Of a stretch of 64,000 nucleotides of DNA, positions 44,653-55,300 are shown in pieces; positions within the stretch are counted from its first letter, which is position 1, and each line of letters begins with the position of its first letter. The notes below the pieces were generated by a model, which was not told the origin of the DNA, did not search any database, and saw nothing but the letters and a program-made list of their open reading frames with translations. Made by a program: the position numbers and the translations under genes. This DNA comes from CAVVAE01 sp963746185 (GTDB lineage: Bacteria; Actinomycetota; Actinomycetes; Propionibacteriales; Nocardioidaceae): the NCBI GenBank assembly GCA_963746185.1, contig CAVVAE010000002.1, positions 806,001 through 870,000 on the forward strand, given 5' to 3'.

Positions 44653-44690
44653 AGAGTACGCGTCAGCAGAACTGGGGTGCAAACTATTTA
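44653..44690 (-). promoter_or_regulatory. Candidate whiB7 promoter
   Basis: On the minus strand TTGCAC (44682-44677) is followed after 18 bases by TACTCT (44658-44653). An A/T-rich stretch, TAAATAGT, lies directly upstream of the -35-like element. An AT-rich block touching the -35 is typical of WhiB7-dependent promoters, so autoregulation is possible. The assignment is by eye and tentative. It would place the transcript start about 65 bases before the leader ORF. Confidence 0.4.
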
Positions 44691-46814
44691 CGGGGAATTT
44701 TCCAAAAAACTTTGAGATTGGTCTTCAGACCCCTCGCGGACGAGAGATTGACCGGCGCAGAGCTGCAGGATCTCGCTGCCGTACTTGTCCAGCTTGCCCT
44801 GCCCGATGCCCGGCACACGCACCAACGCTGCCACGTCTCGCGGCTGCATCTCGGCCAGGGCCGTCATCGTCGCATCGGTGAAGACGCAGTAGGCCGGCAC
44901 CTTCTCTTCGCTCGCTCGTTGCCGACGCCACTCGCGCAACGCGTTGTAGACGTTCTCGTCGTACGCGCTCGGGCAGTCGTGGCACCGCCCCAGCTTCCGC
45001 TCACGTGGGTCTGTCAGCGGCCGTGAGCAGACCCGGCAGGCCGCCAGCTTGACCGCCCCGGCGCGGCGCCTGCTCCTGCCCTGCCCCGGCGCGGCCGACC
45101 CTCGGGCGGTGTCTCCGACGACTGCATCGAGGAACCGGCTGTGGCCACGAGACCCGCGGCCCCCAGGTGTGCGGGCCGCGGACCACGAGATGTGGAGCTC
45201 GTCGCGTGCTCTCGTGATCCCGACGTAGAGCAGCCGACGTTCCTCGTCGAGCGCGGCGGCTGTGTCGGCATAGACGATCGGCATCGTGCCTTCATGCATG
45301 CCGACACAGAAGACGACCGGCCACTCCAAGCCCTTGGCGGCGTGCAGCGTGGTCAGCGTGACGCCGTCAGCGATCGGCGCGTGTTGGACGTCGGCACGCC
45401 GTTTCAGCTCGCCCACGAAGCCCGCGAGATCGAGCTCCTTGTCTTGAGCAGCGAGTTCCTCGGCGACGGAGACGAGCGCCCGTAACGACTCCCACCTGTC
45501 ACGCACATTTCCGCGGCCGGTCGGCGCATCGGTCGACCAGCCCATCGACGCCAAGATGTCGGACACGACCCGCGGTAGGTCACCAGTCGCCGCTTCGCCG
45601 CCGCGGGCTGCGCCGCGCAGCAACGTGACCGCCTGCCGCACCTCGGGTCGGTCGAAGAATCGCTCGACCCCCCGGACGACAAACGGCACCGACCGCTCGG
45701 CGAGTGCCTCCTCGAAATTCTCCGACTGGGCATTGATACGGAATAGGACGGCGACGTCGCTCGCGGCAACGCCCCCGGCGACAGTCGCCGCGATGGCCGT
45801 TGCAACCGACGCCGCTTCGGCCACCTCGTCTGCGTGACCTGAGTAGGTCACCGGCGCGCCCGTCTCGCGGGTGGACCGCAGCTCGACCGCGCCGCGACCG
45901 GTCTGCGCGGCCATGACGGAGTTCGCAGTCGCGATGACCTCCGGCGAGGACCGGTAGTTGCGCATCAAGGTGATGGACGTCGTATGAGGAAACTTCTTCG
46001 GGAAGTCGAGCAGGTGGTCAACGGACGCCCCCGCGAATGAGTAGATCGTCTGCGCCGGGTCGCCGACGACACACAGCGCGCTGCGATCGCCGAGCCAGAG
46101 ATCGAGCAGCGCCGATTGGATCGGGCTGACGTCCTGGAACTCGTCGACGACGAACCACTGGTACTGGCGGCGCACTGCCGCGGCCACCCGCTCGTCGTCA
46201 CTCAGCACCGCGGCGGCGCACAAGAGGACGTCTTCCATGTCGATGCGCTGCCGAGATCGCTTGACCTCTTCGTATGAGGAGTAGATGGCGCCCACGGTGG
46301 CTGGGTCGTAGCCGTCGAGCGTGCGCCGGGCTGCGGTGGCGAGCCGGGGGTAGTCGTCGGGCCGGACATTGGACACCTTGGCCCATTCGATCTCACCGGC
46401 AAGGTCGCGTAGGTCAGCCTGGTTGGCCTTGAGCCGATTACGCGACACGGCCTCGCCCAGCAAGCCGAGCTTGGACGCGACCAGGGCCGGTAGCTCGGAG
46501 CCGTAGATCTGAGGCCAGAAATAGCGGGCTTGCCGAAGGGCCGCTGAATGGAATGTGCGGGCCTGGACGCCGACAGCACCGAGCCGCGCCAGCCTGACTC
46601 GGAGTTCGCCGGCTGCCCTGGTGGTGAACGTGACCGCGAGCCCTTCGGTTGCCTCAAACGTGCCGTTGGCGACGCCGTAGGCGATCCGGTGAGTGATGGC
46701 GCGGGTCTTGCCGGTGCCTGCGCCCGCAAGGACACGCACCGGCCCCTCGAGGGCAGTAGCGACCTCGCGCTGCTCAGGATCGAGCTCCTCGAGCAGGAGC
46801 TCTGTGTCACTCAC
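44688..46814 (-). CDS. uvrD2: UvrD2-type DNA helicase with HRDC domain
   Basis: The protein is about 708 residues from the GTG at 46814 (another GTG is adjacent at 46817; GAGGAGA lies upstream). It is a superfamily 1 helicase: Walker A VLAGAGTGKTRAITHRIAYG, motif II VVDEFQDVSPIQSALL, motif III VVGDPAQTIYSFAGAS, motif IV MRNYRSSPEV and motif VI LYVGITRARDELHISWS. The C-terminal tail has the tetracysteine CRVCSRPL...GRCHDC and an HRDC domain (AYCVFTDATMTALAEMQPRD, then LVRVPGIGQGKLDKYG), as in mycobacterial UvrD2. Role: 3'-5' unwinding in repair or replication. The gene ends just before the whiB7 leader. Confidence 0.93.
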   Translation of the reverse strand: MSDTELLLEELDPEQREVATALEGPVRVLAGAGTGKTRAITHRIAYGVANGTFEATEGLAVTFTTRAAGELRVRLARLGAVGVQARTFHSAALRQARYFWPQIYGSELPALVASKLGLLGEAVSRNRLKANQADLRDLAGEIEWAKVSNVRPDDYPRLATAARRTLDGYDPATVGAIYSSYEEVKRSRQRIDMEDVLLCAAAVLSDDERVAAAVRRQYQWFVVDEFQDVSPIQSALLDLWLGDRSALCVVGDPAQTIYSFAGASVDHLLDFPKKFPHTTSITLMRNYRSSPEVIATANSVMAAQTGRGAVELRSTRETGAPVTYSGHADEVAEAASVATAIAATVAGGVAASDVAVLFRINAQSENFEEALAERSVPFVVRGVERFFDRPEVRQAVTLLRGAARGGEAATGDLPRVVSDILASMGWSTDAPTGRGNVRDRWESLRALVSVAEELAAQDKELDLAGFVGELKRRADVQHAPIADGVTLTTLHAAKGLEWPVVFCVGMHEGTMPIVYADTAAALDEERRLLYVGITRARDELHISWSAARTPGGRGSRGHSRFLDAVVGDTARGSAAPGQGRSRRRAGAVKLAACRVCSRPLTDPRERKLGRCHDCPSAYDENVYNALREWRRQRASEEKVPAYCVFTDATMTALAEMQPRDVAALVRVPGIGQGKLDKYGSEILQLCAGQSLVREGSEDQSQSFLENSP

Positions 46815-46901
46815 CACATATCTCCTCAGAATGGAAGGTTGGTAACGCTTCAGGCGTTGCAACCCACGGCAAAGCCTAAGCACCGAAAGGGACAGTCTCA
46901 T

Positions 46902-47144
46902 ATGACAGCTCTGTTCACGATGTATTCCACGCCGTGGTGTGGATACTGCCACCGATTGAAGGGACAGCTCGACCGCGAGGGCATTGCCTTCCACTACGTC
47001 GACATCGAGGAGCAGCCAGAGGCAGCCGCCGTGGTCGAGAGTGCGAACCGCGGTAACCAGACCGTCCCGACCGTGGTTTTCGCCGATGGTTCGGCGATGA
47101 CCAACCCGAGTCTCGCCCAGGTGAAGGCCAAGCTCGCCGCCTGA
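46902..47144 (+). CDS. Mycoredoxin/glutaredoxin-like protein
   Basis: The 80-residue protein has the active site TPWCGYCHRLKGQLD (CGYC at about 13-16), TVPTVVFADGSAMTNPS (cis-Pro loop) and a short C-terminal helix. The CGYC site and actinobacterial setting suggest a mycoredoxin that reduces mycothiol mixed disulfides. It is divergent from uvrD2, as Rv3198A is in M. tuberculosis. Start is the ATG at 46902 with GAAAGGG upstream. Confidence 0.92.
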   Translation: MTALFTMYSTPWCGYCHRLKGQLDREGIAFHYVDIEEQPEAAAVVESANRGNQTVPTVVFADGSAMTNPSLAQVKAKLAA

Positions 47145-47304
47145 CCTGCGGGATGCGTCCTCAGCCCGCCAGCAGGCCAAGGCAGGGCACGAGGGGGGCG
47201 ACCCGAAGGGCCGTCAAAGAGCGAAGCGAAGGCCCGAGGGCGCCTCCGGAGTGCCCAGCCCACACGACTGCGGATCCCAGTTGCGGACGCAACCCGCAGG
47301 GCAG

Positions 47305-48267
47305 TCACATCTTCAGCACATTGGGCGGAAGCTCCTCCCCGTACCAGCGGGTGATGAGCGACCCGGCGATCGAGATCGTCGTGGGCAGCCCTACCTCTCC
47401 GGCGTTGACGGCGCGCGCAAGCTCCTCTCGCGTGAACCAGCGCGCCTCGGTGATCTCGTCCCCGTCAACGCTGATGTCGGTGCTGCTGGCGTGGGCCTCA
47501 AAACCGAGCATCAGGCTCGAGGGGAACGGCCAGGGCTGACTGCCGAGATAAGCCACCCGGTCGATCTGCACACCGACCTCCTCCTCGACTTCACGGATGA
47601 CGGCTCTTTCGGGCGACTCCCCCGGTTCGACAAAGCCGGCCAGTGTGGAGTACCAGCCCTCGGCCCTCGCGACGTTATGGCCCAGTAGGCACCGACCTTC
47701 GTCGTCGATCACCGTCATGATGACCGCGGGGTCCGTACGGGGAAAGTGTGTGGCCGAGCAGTTGGGACACGTCCGCATCTCTCCAGCGATTGAGATCACG
47801 GTGTCCGCGCCGCAGACAGAGCACCGAGGATGGCGAAGGTGCCACCCTGCGAGTGCCACAGCGTGGACGGCGAACGACGCGTCGAGCGGAGACACCCGCA
47901 TCGCCAGCCGTCGCAAGGGCGCGAAGAGCAACGTTGTCGGCCCCTCGCCTGCGTGCACCGAAACTTGGATGTCGTCGAAGTCTTCGACCGGCTCGAGCTT
48001 CACCGGCGATGCCATCAGCGCGAAGTGGACGACGCCGCCAGCTTCTCCAAGCAGCAACCGCTCGCCGGCCGGAGCGTCGGTCGGGCTGATCCAGGTCAGC
48101 GTCGTACCGTCTTCCGACGCCGCGAGGTCGGTGCCTTGGAGTACGACGACCCGAGAGTCGGCGTCAGACCACGCCTTGTCGAGAAACGCCTCGTCCGTAC
48201 GTCTCTCGGCGAGCCGATCGTGGAGGGAATGACGGAACGGGAAGTCGGGGAGCACGTCCGAGGTCAC
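47305..48267 (-). CDS. nudC: NAD+ diphosphatase (NudC)
   Basis: The protein is about 320 residues from the GTG at 48267; a longer frame starting at a TTG is less likely. It has an N-terminal NUDIX-like domain, the zinc ribbon CSVCGADTVISIAGEMRTCP then NC, and a Nudix box GFVEPGESPERAVIREVEEE then VG. The NudC-specific SQPWPFPSSLM motif follows (the SQPWPFPxS tract). It cleaves NADH/NAD+ to NMN and AMP and can remove NAD caps from RNA. Position next to the mycoredoxin matches Rv3199c. Confidence 0.93.
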   Translation of the reverse strand: MTSDVLPDFPFRHSLHDRLAERRTDEAFLDKAWSDADSRVVVLQGTDLAASEDGTTLTWISPTDAPAGERLLLGEAGGVVHFALMASPVKLEPVEDFDDIQVSVHAGEGPTTLLFAPLRRLAMRVSPLDASFAVHAVALAGWHLRHPRCSVCGADTVISIAGEMRTCPNCSATHFPRTDPAVIMTVIDDEGRCLLGHNVARAEGWYSTLAGFVEPGESPERAVIREVEEEVGVQIDRVAYLGSQPWPFPSSLMLGFEAHASSTDISVDGDEITEARWFTREELARAVNAGEVGLPTTISIAGSLITRWYGEELPPNVLKM

Positions 48268-48311
48268 ACGAGCGACCCTACGCCCGACGCGGTCTGGCAA
48301 GATCGCGGGTC

Positions 48312-49028
48312 ATGAGCATCCACATCGGCGCCGAGCCAGGCCAGATTGCGCCTCGCGTCATGCTGCCGGGAGACCCCCTGCGCGCCCAGTGGATCGCCGA
48401 GAACTTCCTTGACGACGCCACCTGCTACTCGTCGGTGCGCAACATGCTCGGCTACACCGGGACCTACCAAGGCGAGCGGATCTCGGTGCAAGGCACGGGC
48501 ATGGGACTGCCTTCGCTCTCGATCTATGTCAACGAGCTGATCTCCGAGTACGACGCTCAGCAGTTGGTCCGGGTCGGGTCGTGCGGCTCCCTATCGCCGA
48601 GCCTCGATGTGCGCGAGGTCGTGCTCGCCATGAGCGCCGCAACTGACTCGGCGATGAACAAGATCCGGTTTGAAGGCCTCGACTATGCCGCCACCGCGGA
48701 CTTCGACCTGCTCCACGCGGCGTACACCGCCGCCGGCGCGCACGACATGAACGTCACGGTGGGACAGATCTTCTCTGCCGACTCGTTCTATGCGGACAGG
48801 CCCGAGTTGTTGATGCGGATGGTGGAGTACGGCGTCGTGGCGGTCGAGATGGAATGCAACGGCCTCTACACGTTGGCGGCCAAGCATGGTCGTCGAGCGC
48901 TCACGATCTGCACCGTCTCGGACAACGTCGTGACCGGAACGCACACGTCGTCGCAAGAGCGCGAGCAGACGTTCGGACCGATGGTGACGCTCGCCCTCGA
49001 CGCCATGCTCGCTACGCCGCTGCCCTAG
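48312..49028 (+). CDS. deoD: Purine-nucleoside phosphorylase, DeoD type
   Basis: The 238-residue protein is a typical bacterial hexameric PNP: MSIHIGAEPGQIAPRVMLPG, the phosphate and nucleoside elements in YTGTYQGERISVQGTGMG, VRVGSCGSLSP, VVAVEMECNGLYTLAAKHGR and the late LTICTVSDNVVTG (Asp of the SDxxxxG motif). It splits purine nucleosides with phosphate to base and ribose-1-phosphate. It is divergent from nudC with a 44-base gap and is not part of the conserved M. tuberculosis order. Confidence 0.95.
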   Translation: MSIHIGAEPGQIAPRVMLPGDPLRAQWIAENFLDDATCYSSVRNMLGYTGTYQGERISVQGTGMGLPSLSIYVNELISEYDAQQLVRVGSCGSLSPSLDVREVVLAMSAATDSAMNKIRFEGLDYAATADFDLLHAAYTAAGAHDMNVTVGQIFSADSFYADRPELLMRMVEYGVVAVEMECNGLYTLAAKHGRRALTICTVSDNVVTGTHTSSQEREQTFGPMVTLALDAMLATPLP

Positions 49029-49057
49029 CTGCGCCTAGGCGCCAGCTCACGCACGGG

Positions 49058-52000
49058 TTACGACTCCGCCCCAGCGACCAGCCGCTCGAGCTCGGCCCGG
49101 TCAGGCAGGTCGTCGTAAGGCACGATGTCGCCCGACCGAACGTAGTAGAACGCTGCGTCGACCTGCTCGAGCGGAACGCCCATCAGCTCCGCCCAGGCGA
49201 GTCGGTAGAGGGCGAGCTGCAACGGATCGGCGTCGTGACGCTTGTTGGTCTTCCAGTCCACCACCTGGAAGCCGGTGGCCGTCTCGTAGACCGCGTCGAT
49301 ACGGCCGCGGATCACTTGGGTGCCGAGCACCAACGCAAACGGTGCCTCGACCTGGTAGGGCGGGCGGTCACCGAACGGTCCAGCCGCAAAGGCTTCCATC
49401 AACTCCCGAAGCTCGGCGTCACCCTCGATGTCCACGTCGGCGCGGCCGGGCAGGTCATCGGGTTCGAGCAGTTGCTGCTGGCGGCCGACGTGGGTCTCGA
49501 CCCACGCGTGGAATCGCGTACCGAACCGCGCCGACGCTGATGGCCTCCGCGGCATCGGCCTGGCCAGGTCACGCGCCAGCCCGGTCGGGTTGTCCCTGAG
49601 CCGCGAGACAGTCGTCGCCGACAGCGATGGTGGCAGCGTCACGACAACCTCGTCGGAACGGCTGGCGCGCGCCTCGTCAACCAGCCGGGCGATTTCGGTG
49701 TCCCACTGTTGGACGCGAGCAACCTCATCGAGCATCAACTGGTCATCGGCCTCGTCCCGAGCCAGTTCCGGCCCACGCAGACGCGCGGTGGCAACAAGCA
49801 CCGCCGCTTCCTGCCTGCGCCCGACCTCGTCCAGCCCGGCCTCGACCGGCCAGGTGTAGCGAAGCTCAGTGCGGTTGGACGGGTTGAGGGCGTCGTCAGC
49901 TGGCTCATCGACGACCAGCTCGGGCCGGACACCCGAGGCTTCCATCGCCGCGACGACCTGCAGGAAGAAGTCGGACGGGCCACGGCGCAGCTTCTGCTCC
50001 GGGCCCCACCAGTGGCACGAGACGACGAGCTGATGGCGGGGCCTGGTCACCGCGACGTACCCGAGACGCCGCTCCTCTAGAAGCTCATAGTCTTTGCAGT
50101 CTTCGACATACATGCGAAGGCCCTTGCTGCTGACCTCTGTCACCTTCGGCAGGTCGGCATAGTCACCACGCAGTGGCCCGGGCAGCTCCGAGGCCGACGA
50201 CGGCCACCGGGAACGCCCGAGCGTTGAAGGGAAAACCTTCGCGCACATCCCAGGAATGAAGACGACGTCCCACTCCAGCCCTTTGGCCCGGTGGACTGTC
50301 AGCAACTTGACGGAGTTTGCTTCGCTGGGGACGGCGAGGGCAAGACCCTGGCCGTACTCTTCCTCAGCCGCGAGGTAGGCCAGCAGCCCCGGCAGTGACG
50401 CGTCGCCATCGATACCGGCGAACGACGAGACAGCGTCGAGGAACGTCGAGACGTTGTCGCGTCGCGCCGAAGCCACGGGCGAGGCCGACGACGCGAGCTC
50501 GATGTCGAGCCCGGTCACGTCGATGACCCGGCGGACAAGGTCGAGCAGCGGTTCACCAACGAACCGGCGGAGGGCGCGAAGTTCGCGTGACAGCTGACCA
50601 AACCGCTCTCGCGCCTCGTCGGAGTAGGGCGCGCGGCCGGGGTCATCGAGCGCTTCCACCAGCGAGACGATGTCGGCCGGGTCAGTCCCGGCCACTGCCT
50701 CCTCGAGCTTCCCGGCGACGTCGGCGACATCGGGGCGGATCCCCTGCGCCAACCGTTTCGCCCTTTGACCAAGCAGGGCAAAGTCGCGCGGACCGATTGC
50801 CCATCGCGGACCCGCGAGCAAGGTGAGCAGGGACGAGTTTGCGGTCACGTCGTGGATCACCTGGAGCGTCGAGACGACCTCGACAACCTCCGGCATGCGC
50901 AACAGGCCATTGAGGCCGACGACCTCGACCGGGACTCCGGCAGAGGTGAGCGCGTCGTGGACGTCGTTCGCAGTCTTGTTGTCACGAACCAGGACGCCGA
51001 TGTTGCTCCATGTCGGAACTGGCATGGCTGCATGCGTCTTCGGGACCTCAGACGCGAGGAACGCGAGCTCCTCGGCATACGTCTCGAGGGTCGCGGCGCG
51101 GACGATGCCGTCGGGAGCGTCGCTCGCCGCCTCCAGTGGCCGACTGCCGACGTGGTTGGCGTAGAGCGGCTCGGCGAGCACGTTGGCAGTCTGCAGGATA
51201 CGACCGTCTGACCTTCGGTTCACGCTGAGCGGGAAACGGCGTACGACGCCAGGGCCGGCCTTGGGGAAGTCCTGATCGAACTGCTCGATGTTGCTCACCG
51301 ACGCGCCGCGCCAGCCATAGATCGCCTGGCATGGGTCGCCGACCGCTGTCACGGGATGACCTCGTCCGCTCGACGCGTCTGGTCCGGAGAACAGCGCCAT
51401 CAACAGCCGAGCCTGTGCGACCGAGGTGTCCTGGTACTCGTCGAGGAGTACGACACGGAAGGCCTCTCGCTCGGATTCGCCGACCTCCGGGCGCTCCTCG
51501 GCGAGCTGTGCGCCGAGCGCCATCTGGTCGGAGAAGTCCATCACGCCGAGCCTTCGCTTGAGGGCGTCGTAGTCGTCGACCAGGGCCAGCAGTTCTTGGC
51601 GCTGCTGGATCGAGCTCACGACCTTGCGGGTCGCGTCGACCTGTTTGACGCAGTCGAGCCACCGCTGCACTTCGGCTGCGTGGAAGCGGCGTACGTCGTC
51701 GGTGGTCACCAGGTGCTCGGCCAGCTGCGCGTCGAGCTGCAGCAATGCGGTGACGTTGGTCGGCAGCCAAGTGTTGAGATGCTCAATCGGCTGCTCGTGC
51801 TCGCGCAGGACCCGGGCAGCGAGCTGGAACCGCGACGCGTCGGCGATCAACGTCGTATCAGGCTCGTGCCCGATGCGAAGTCCATGCTCGGTCAGCAGCC
51901 GAGCCGCGTAAGCGTGGTAGGTGAGCACCGTGGGCTCGGCGATCTCGGGCTCGGAGTCGTCCTCATCGGGCCGGGACACTGCGCGTCGCAGCAGTCCGGT

Positions 52001-52300
52001 TTCAGAGAGCGCCTTGCGGATGCGTTGGCCGAGCTCGGCGGTCGCTTTGTTGGTGAACGTCAAACCCAGGATCTGGTCGGCGGCGACAGCGCCCGTGCCG
52101 ACAAGCCACACCACACGGGCAGCCATCACCGTGGTCTTGCCAGAGCCCGCGCCGGCCACGATGACTCCAGGCTCGAGCGGGGCCGTGATGGCTTCGAGCT
52201 GCTGGTCGCTGAACGGGACACCCATCAGACCGGCTAGCTCGGCAGGCGTGGTGAGGACGACCGCTGGCCGCGCGTCGGTGCGAGTCGATGACGGTGTCAT
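49058..52300 (-). CDS. adnB: AdnB-type helicase-nuclease subunit
   Basis: The 1080-residue protein starts at the ATG ending 52300, overlapping the AdnA stop (ATGA). The N-terminal UvrD-like motor has Walker A IVAGAGSGKTTVMAARVVWL, motif II LLDEYQDTSVAQARLLM, VGDPCQAIYGWRGAS, VKLLTVHRAKGLEWDVVFIP and LGYVAVTRPRHQLVVSCHWW. The C-terminal RecB-family nuclease shows ARFGTRFHAWVETHV, then GRIDAVYETATGFQVVDWKT. No Fe-S cysteine set is visible, unlike AdnA. AdnAB resects double-strand ends in actinobacteria. Confidence 0.92.
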   Translation of the reverse strand: MTPSSTRTDARPAVVLTTPAELAGLMGVPFSDQQLEAITAPLEPGVIVAGAGSGKTTVMAARVVWLVGTGAVAADQILGLTFTNKATAELGQRIRKALSETGLLRRAVSRPDEDDSEPEIAEPTVLTYHAYAARLLTEHGLRIGHEPDTTLIADASRFQLAARVLREHEQPIEHLNTWLPTNVTALLQLDAQLAEHLVTTDDVRRFHAAEVQRWLDCVKQVDATRKVVSSIQQRQELLALVDDYDALKRRLGVMDFSDQMALGAQLAEERPEVGESEREAFRVVLLDEYQDTSVAQARLLMALFSGPDASSGRGHPVTAVGDPCQAIYGWRGASVSNIEQFDQDFPKAGPGVVRRFPLSVNRRSDGRILQTANVLAEPLYANHVGSRPLEAASDAPDGIVRAATLETYAEELAFLASEVPKTHAAMPVPTWSNIGVLVRDNKTANDVHDALTSAGVPVEVVGLNGLLRMPEVVEVVSTLQVIHDVTANSSLLTLLAGPRWAIGPRDFALLGQRAKRLAQGIRPDVADVAGKLEEAVAGTDPADIVSLVEALDDPGRAPYSDEARERFGQLSRELRALRRFVGEPLLDLVRRVIDVTGLDIELASSASPVASARRDNVSTFLDAVSSFAGIDGDASLPGLLAYLAAEEEYGQGLALAVPSEANSVKLLTVHRAKGLEWDVVFIPGMCAKVFPSTLGRSRWPSSASELPGPLRGDYADLPKVTEVSSKGLRMYVEDCKDYELLEERRLGYVAVTRPRHQLVVSCHWWGPEQKLRRGPSDFFLQVVAAMEASGVRPELVVDEPADDALNPSNRTELRYTWPVEAGLDEVGRRQEAAVLVATARLRGPELARDEADDQLMLDEVARVQQWDTEIARLVDEARASRSDEVVVTLPPSLSATTVSRLRDNPTGLARDLARPMPRRPSASARFGTRFHAWVETHVGRQQQLLEPDDLPGRADVDIEGDAELRELMEAFAAGPFGDRPPYQVEAPFALVLGTQVIRGRIDAVYETATGFQVVDWKTNKRHDADPLQLALYRLAWAELMGVPLEQVDAAFYYVRSGDIVPYDDLPDRAELERLVAGAES

Positions 52301-55300
52301 GACAGCACCGTCCCGGTGCGTTGCTGGGTCGGGCAAAGGCTGGCGAACTCACAGCGGTTGCAGTAGGTGTTCACTCGCGCGACGAAGTCTTCGCGGCGTA
52401 CGACGCTGCTGCCCTCGGCCAGCTGCACCTCGATGGTCTTGCGGCCATCGGAGTCGGGCGCCTGCGGTGGTTGCTGCTGAACTTTCGGCATCCCGTCCTT
52501 GTCGACCCGAAGCTGAACGAGCTCAGCTCCTCCCGATCGGGCGTCCTTCCCGCACAGCTCGGCGAACCCGCCCTCGTCGACGGCGAGCTGGTAGAGACCG
52601 AGCTGAGCGTTCTCCCTGACCGAGACGTCGGGAGGGGCTTTCTTGCTCGTCTTGAAGTCGACGACGACGATGCGACCCTCGGAGTCACGCTCGACTCGGT
52701 CAACGCGCCCGGCCAACGAGATTCGCTCACCGTCGTCGAGGCTGATCTCGACGGCGAACTCTTCCTCGGCGCCGACGTAGCTGCGTCCGGGACGCCCGTT
52801 GTGCCAGCGAACGAACCGGGTGAGCGCGTCGACCGCAGAGTCGTGCTCGCGGGCCGCGATCCACGGGCTGTCGAACTGAAGCTGGTCCCACACCGAGTCG
52901 AGCAGGGCCACCAGTCCCTCCTCGTCGACCGTGCCTGTCGTCATGTGCTCGGCCAGCGCGTGGATGACCGAGCCGAACCCGAGCGAGCTCGAGCGCGCCG
53001 CCTCACCGGCCGCCTCGCGCGACAGGAACCAACGCAACGGACACGTGAGCAGGCCCTCAAGGGCGCTCGCGGAGAGCCGGAGCGGTTTGTCGTCGGGCCG
53101 GACGGGAGTGTCGTTCGTCGTACGACGTCGGAGTCCCCACCACGTGGAGGGGTCCGCGGCTGTGACGAGCGGTTCACCTTCTCCCACCGTCTCGGCGGCG
53201 AGCGCGGCCAGCCGGGCGGCTGCAGCCTCTCGCATCGGGCTGGTCTCAGCGGGGTCTGATGCCACCCGGCGCAGTTCGGAGACGACACCACCCAGGGACA
53301 TCAGGCGGGCCGGCCGGCCGGGCAGGGACGTCGGCTCGAGGGAGAGCTCCTCGATCAGCCGTGACGGCTGGTCACCGTCAGCCTCAGGCGAAGCCACGGC
53401 CGTGACGATGAGTCGCTGCCGCGCACGAGTGACGGCGACGTAGAACAACCGTCGCTCCTCGGCCAGCATGGCGGTGGTCGACGGCGCTTCGACGAGCCCG
53501 GCTGTCCCGAGTCGATCGGCTTGCAGCAGCGAGCCCCGACGGCGCAGATCGGGCCACGCGCCCTCTTGGACGCCGGCCACGACGACGATGCGCCACTCCA
53601 AACCCTTGGACCGGTGAGCAGTCAGGAGGCGGATCGAGTCTCCACGCACGCCGCGCTCGGCCAAGGTGTCTGCCGGAATTTGCTGTGCCTCGACCTCGGC
53701 AAGGAAGTTCTCCGCGCTGGTGTGGTGACGCTTCTCCTCGGTGCGGGCGGCGACCTCGAACAGCGCACAGATGGCATCGAGGTCGCGATGGGCTGCGCGC
53801 GCGGCCGCACCTCCCCGCTCGACGGCACCGCGCAGGCGACGCGGCCAGCGCGTGCCTGACCAGAGCACCCACAAGGCCTCTTCGGCCGGGCCACCCTCGC
53901 CGAGAAGTGTGTGGGCATCGTTGATGAGCCCGGCGAGCTTGCGTGGCCCTGTTGCCAGCCGGTCGTCCATGTCAGCCAGGAACGACGGGTCGACGACGGA
54001 CTGGCGAAGCAGGGCACCGGAGGATCGAGCCAGCCGCTCCGGATGCTCCTCGCGGTCACGGTTTCGAAGCAGCCGACCGAGCTTGCGGACTGCGGCGGCG
54101 TCAAGCTCGGCGAGTGGAGACATCAGCAGCATCCGAGCCGTGTCGGCCGTCAGCGTCTCGGGGTGGACGGCGACACGCAACGCAGTCAGCAACGGGAGCA
54201 CTGCTGGCTCACGCTGAAGCGGTACCTCGTCACCGGCCACCTCGACGGGTACGCCGGCTGCAACCAGTGCTCGCCGCAGGCCTGGGATCGCGGTGACGCC
54301 CGACCTGACGAGGACTGCCATCTCGGACCACGGCACGTCATCCTCGAGGTGGGCCCGACGCAGCAGGTCAGCGATGTGGTCAGACTCGGCGCCACTGGAG
54401 CTGAACGTGAAGATGTCGACCTTGCCACGGCCGTACAGACTCTCTGATGCGACCGGTTCGCGGAACGTGCGGAACGTCTCGAGGTCGATCGAACCCTTCA
54501 TACCGATCCGCGCGGCGATCCGCCGTGATGCGGTGAGCAGTCGTTCACCGAAGCGCCGCGTGGTCGACAAGGCGATGACGTCGGCGTTGCTGCCATCGGA
54601 CCTCGGGAACTCGGTAGGGAAGTCGAGGATGCCACGCACCTCGGCGCCGCGGAATGCGTAGATGCTCTGGTCGGGGTCACCGACGACGGTCAGGTCACGT
54701 CCGTCGCCGGCAATCGCGTGCAGCAGTCGCACTTGACTCGGGTCGGTGTCTTGGTACTCGTCGACGAAGACGGCCTTGAACTGCGTGCGCAGCTCGGCCT
54801 GGACGTCGTCGGCCTCAGCGAGCAGCACGGCTCGATGAATCAGCTCGGAGTAGTCGAGCACGCCCTCGAAGTCGAGCACCTTGAGGTATTCGTCCATGAA
54901 CGCACCGGCCGCCACCCACTCGGGCCGTTCGGACTCGATGCCGATGCGCGTGAGTGCTTCGGGCTCCAGCCCCTTCTCGCGAGCCCGGGACAGGACCGCG
55001 TGGATCTCCCGTGCGAAACCTCGCGTCTTGAGGGCAGCCGACAGTCCCTCGGGCCATGTGATGGCACTCCCCGCAAGAGAGTCTTCGAGGAGAGTCTTGA
55101 TCCGGACGTCCTGCTCGGGCGCGCTCAGCAGCCGCAACGGAGTGAGATAGAGGTCAGCAGGCTGCCACCGGCGCAGCAGGCCGTAACAGAACGAGTGGAA
55201 CGTCGAGCTCATCGGCATCGCTGACGTGCGGCCGAGCCGGGATGTGATCTTGGTGCGCAGCTCGTCGGCCGCCTTGCGGCTGAACGTCAGGACCAGCACC

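Noticed and set aside
47145..47304. Small gene between the mycoredoxin and nudC
   Set aside because: The stretch is GC-rich with no supported frame or ribosome binding site.
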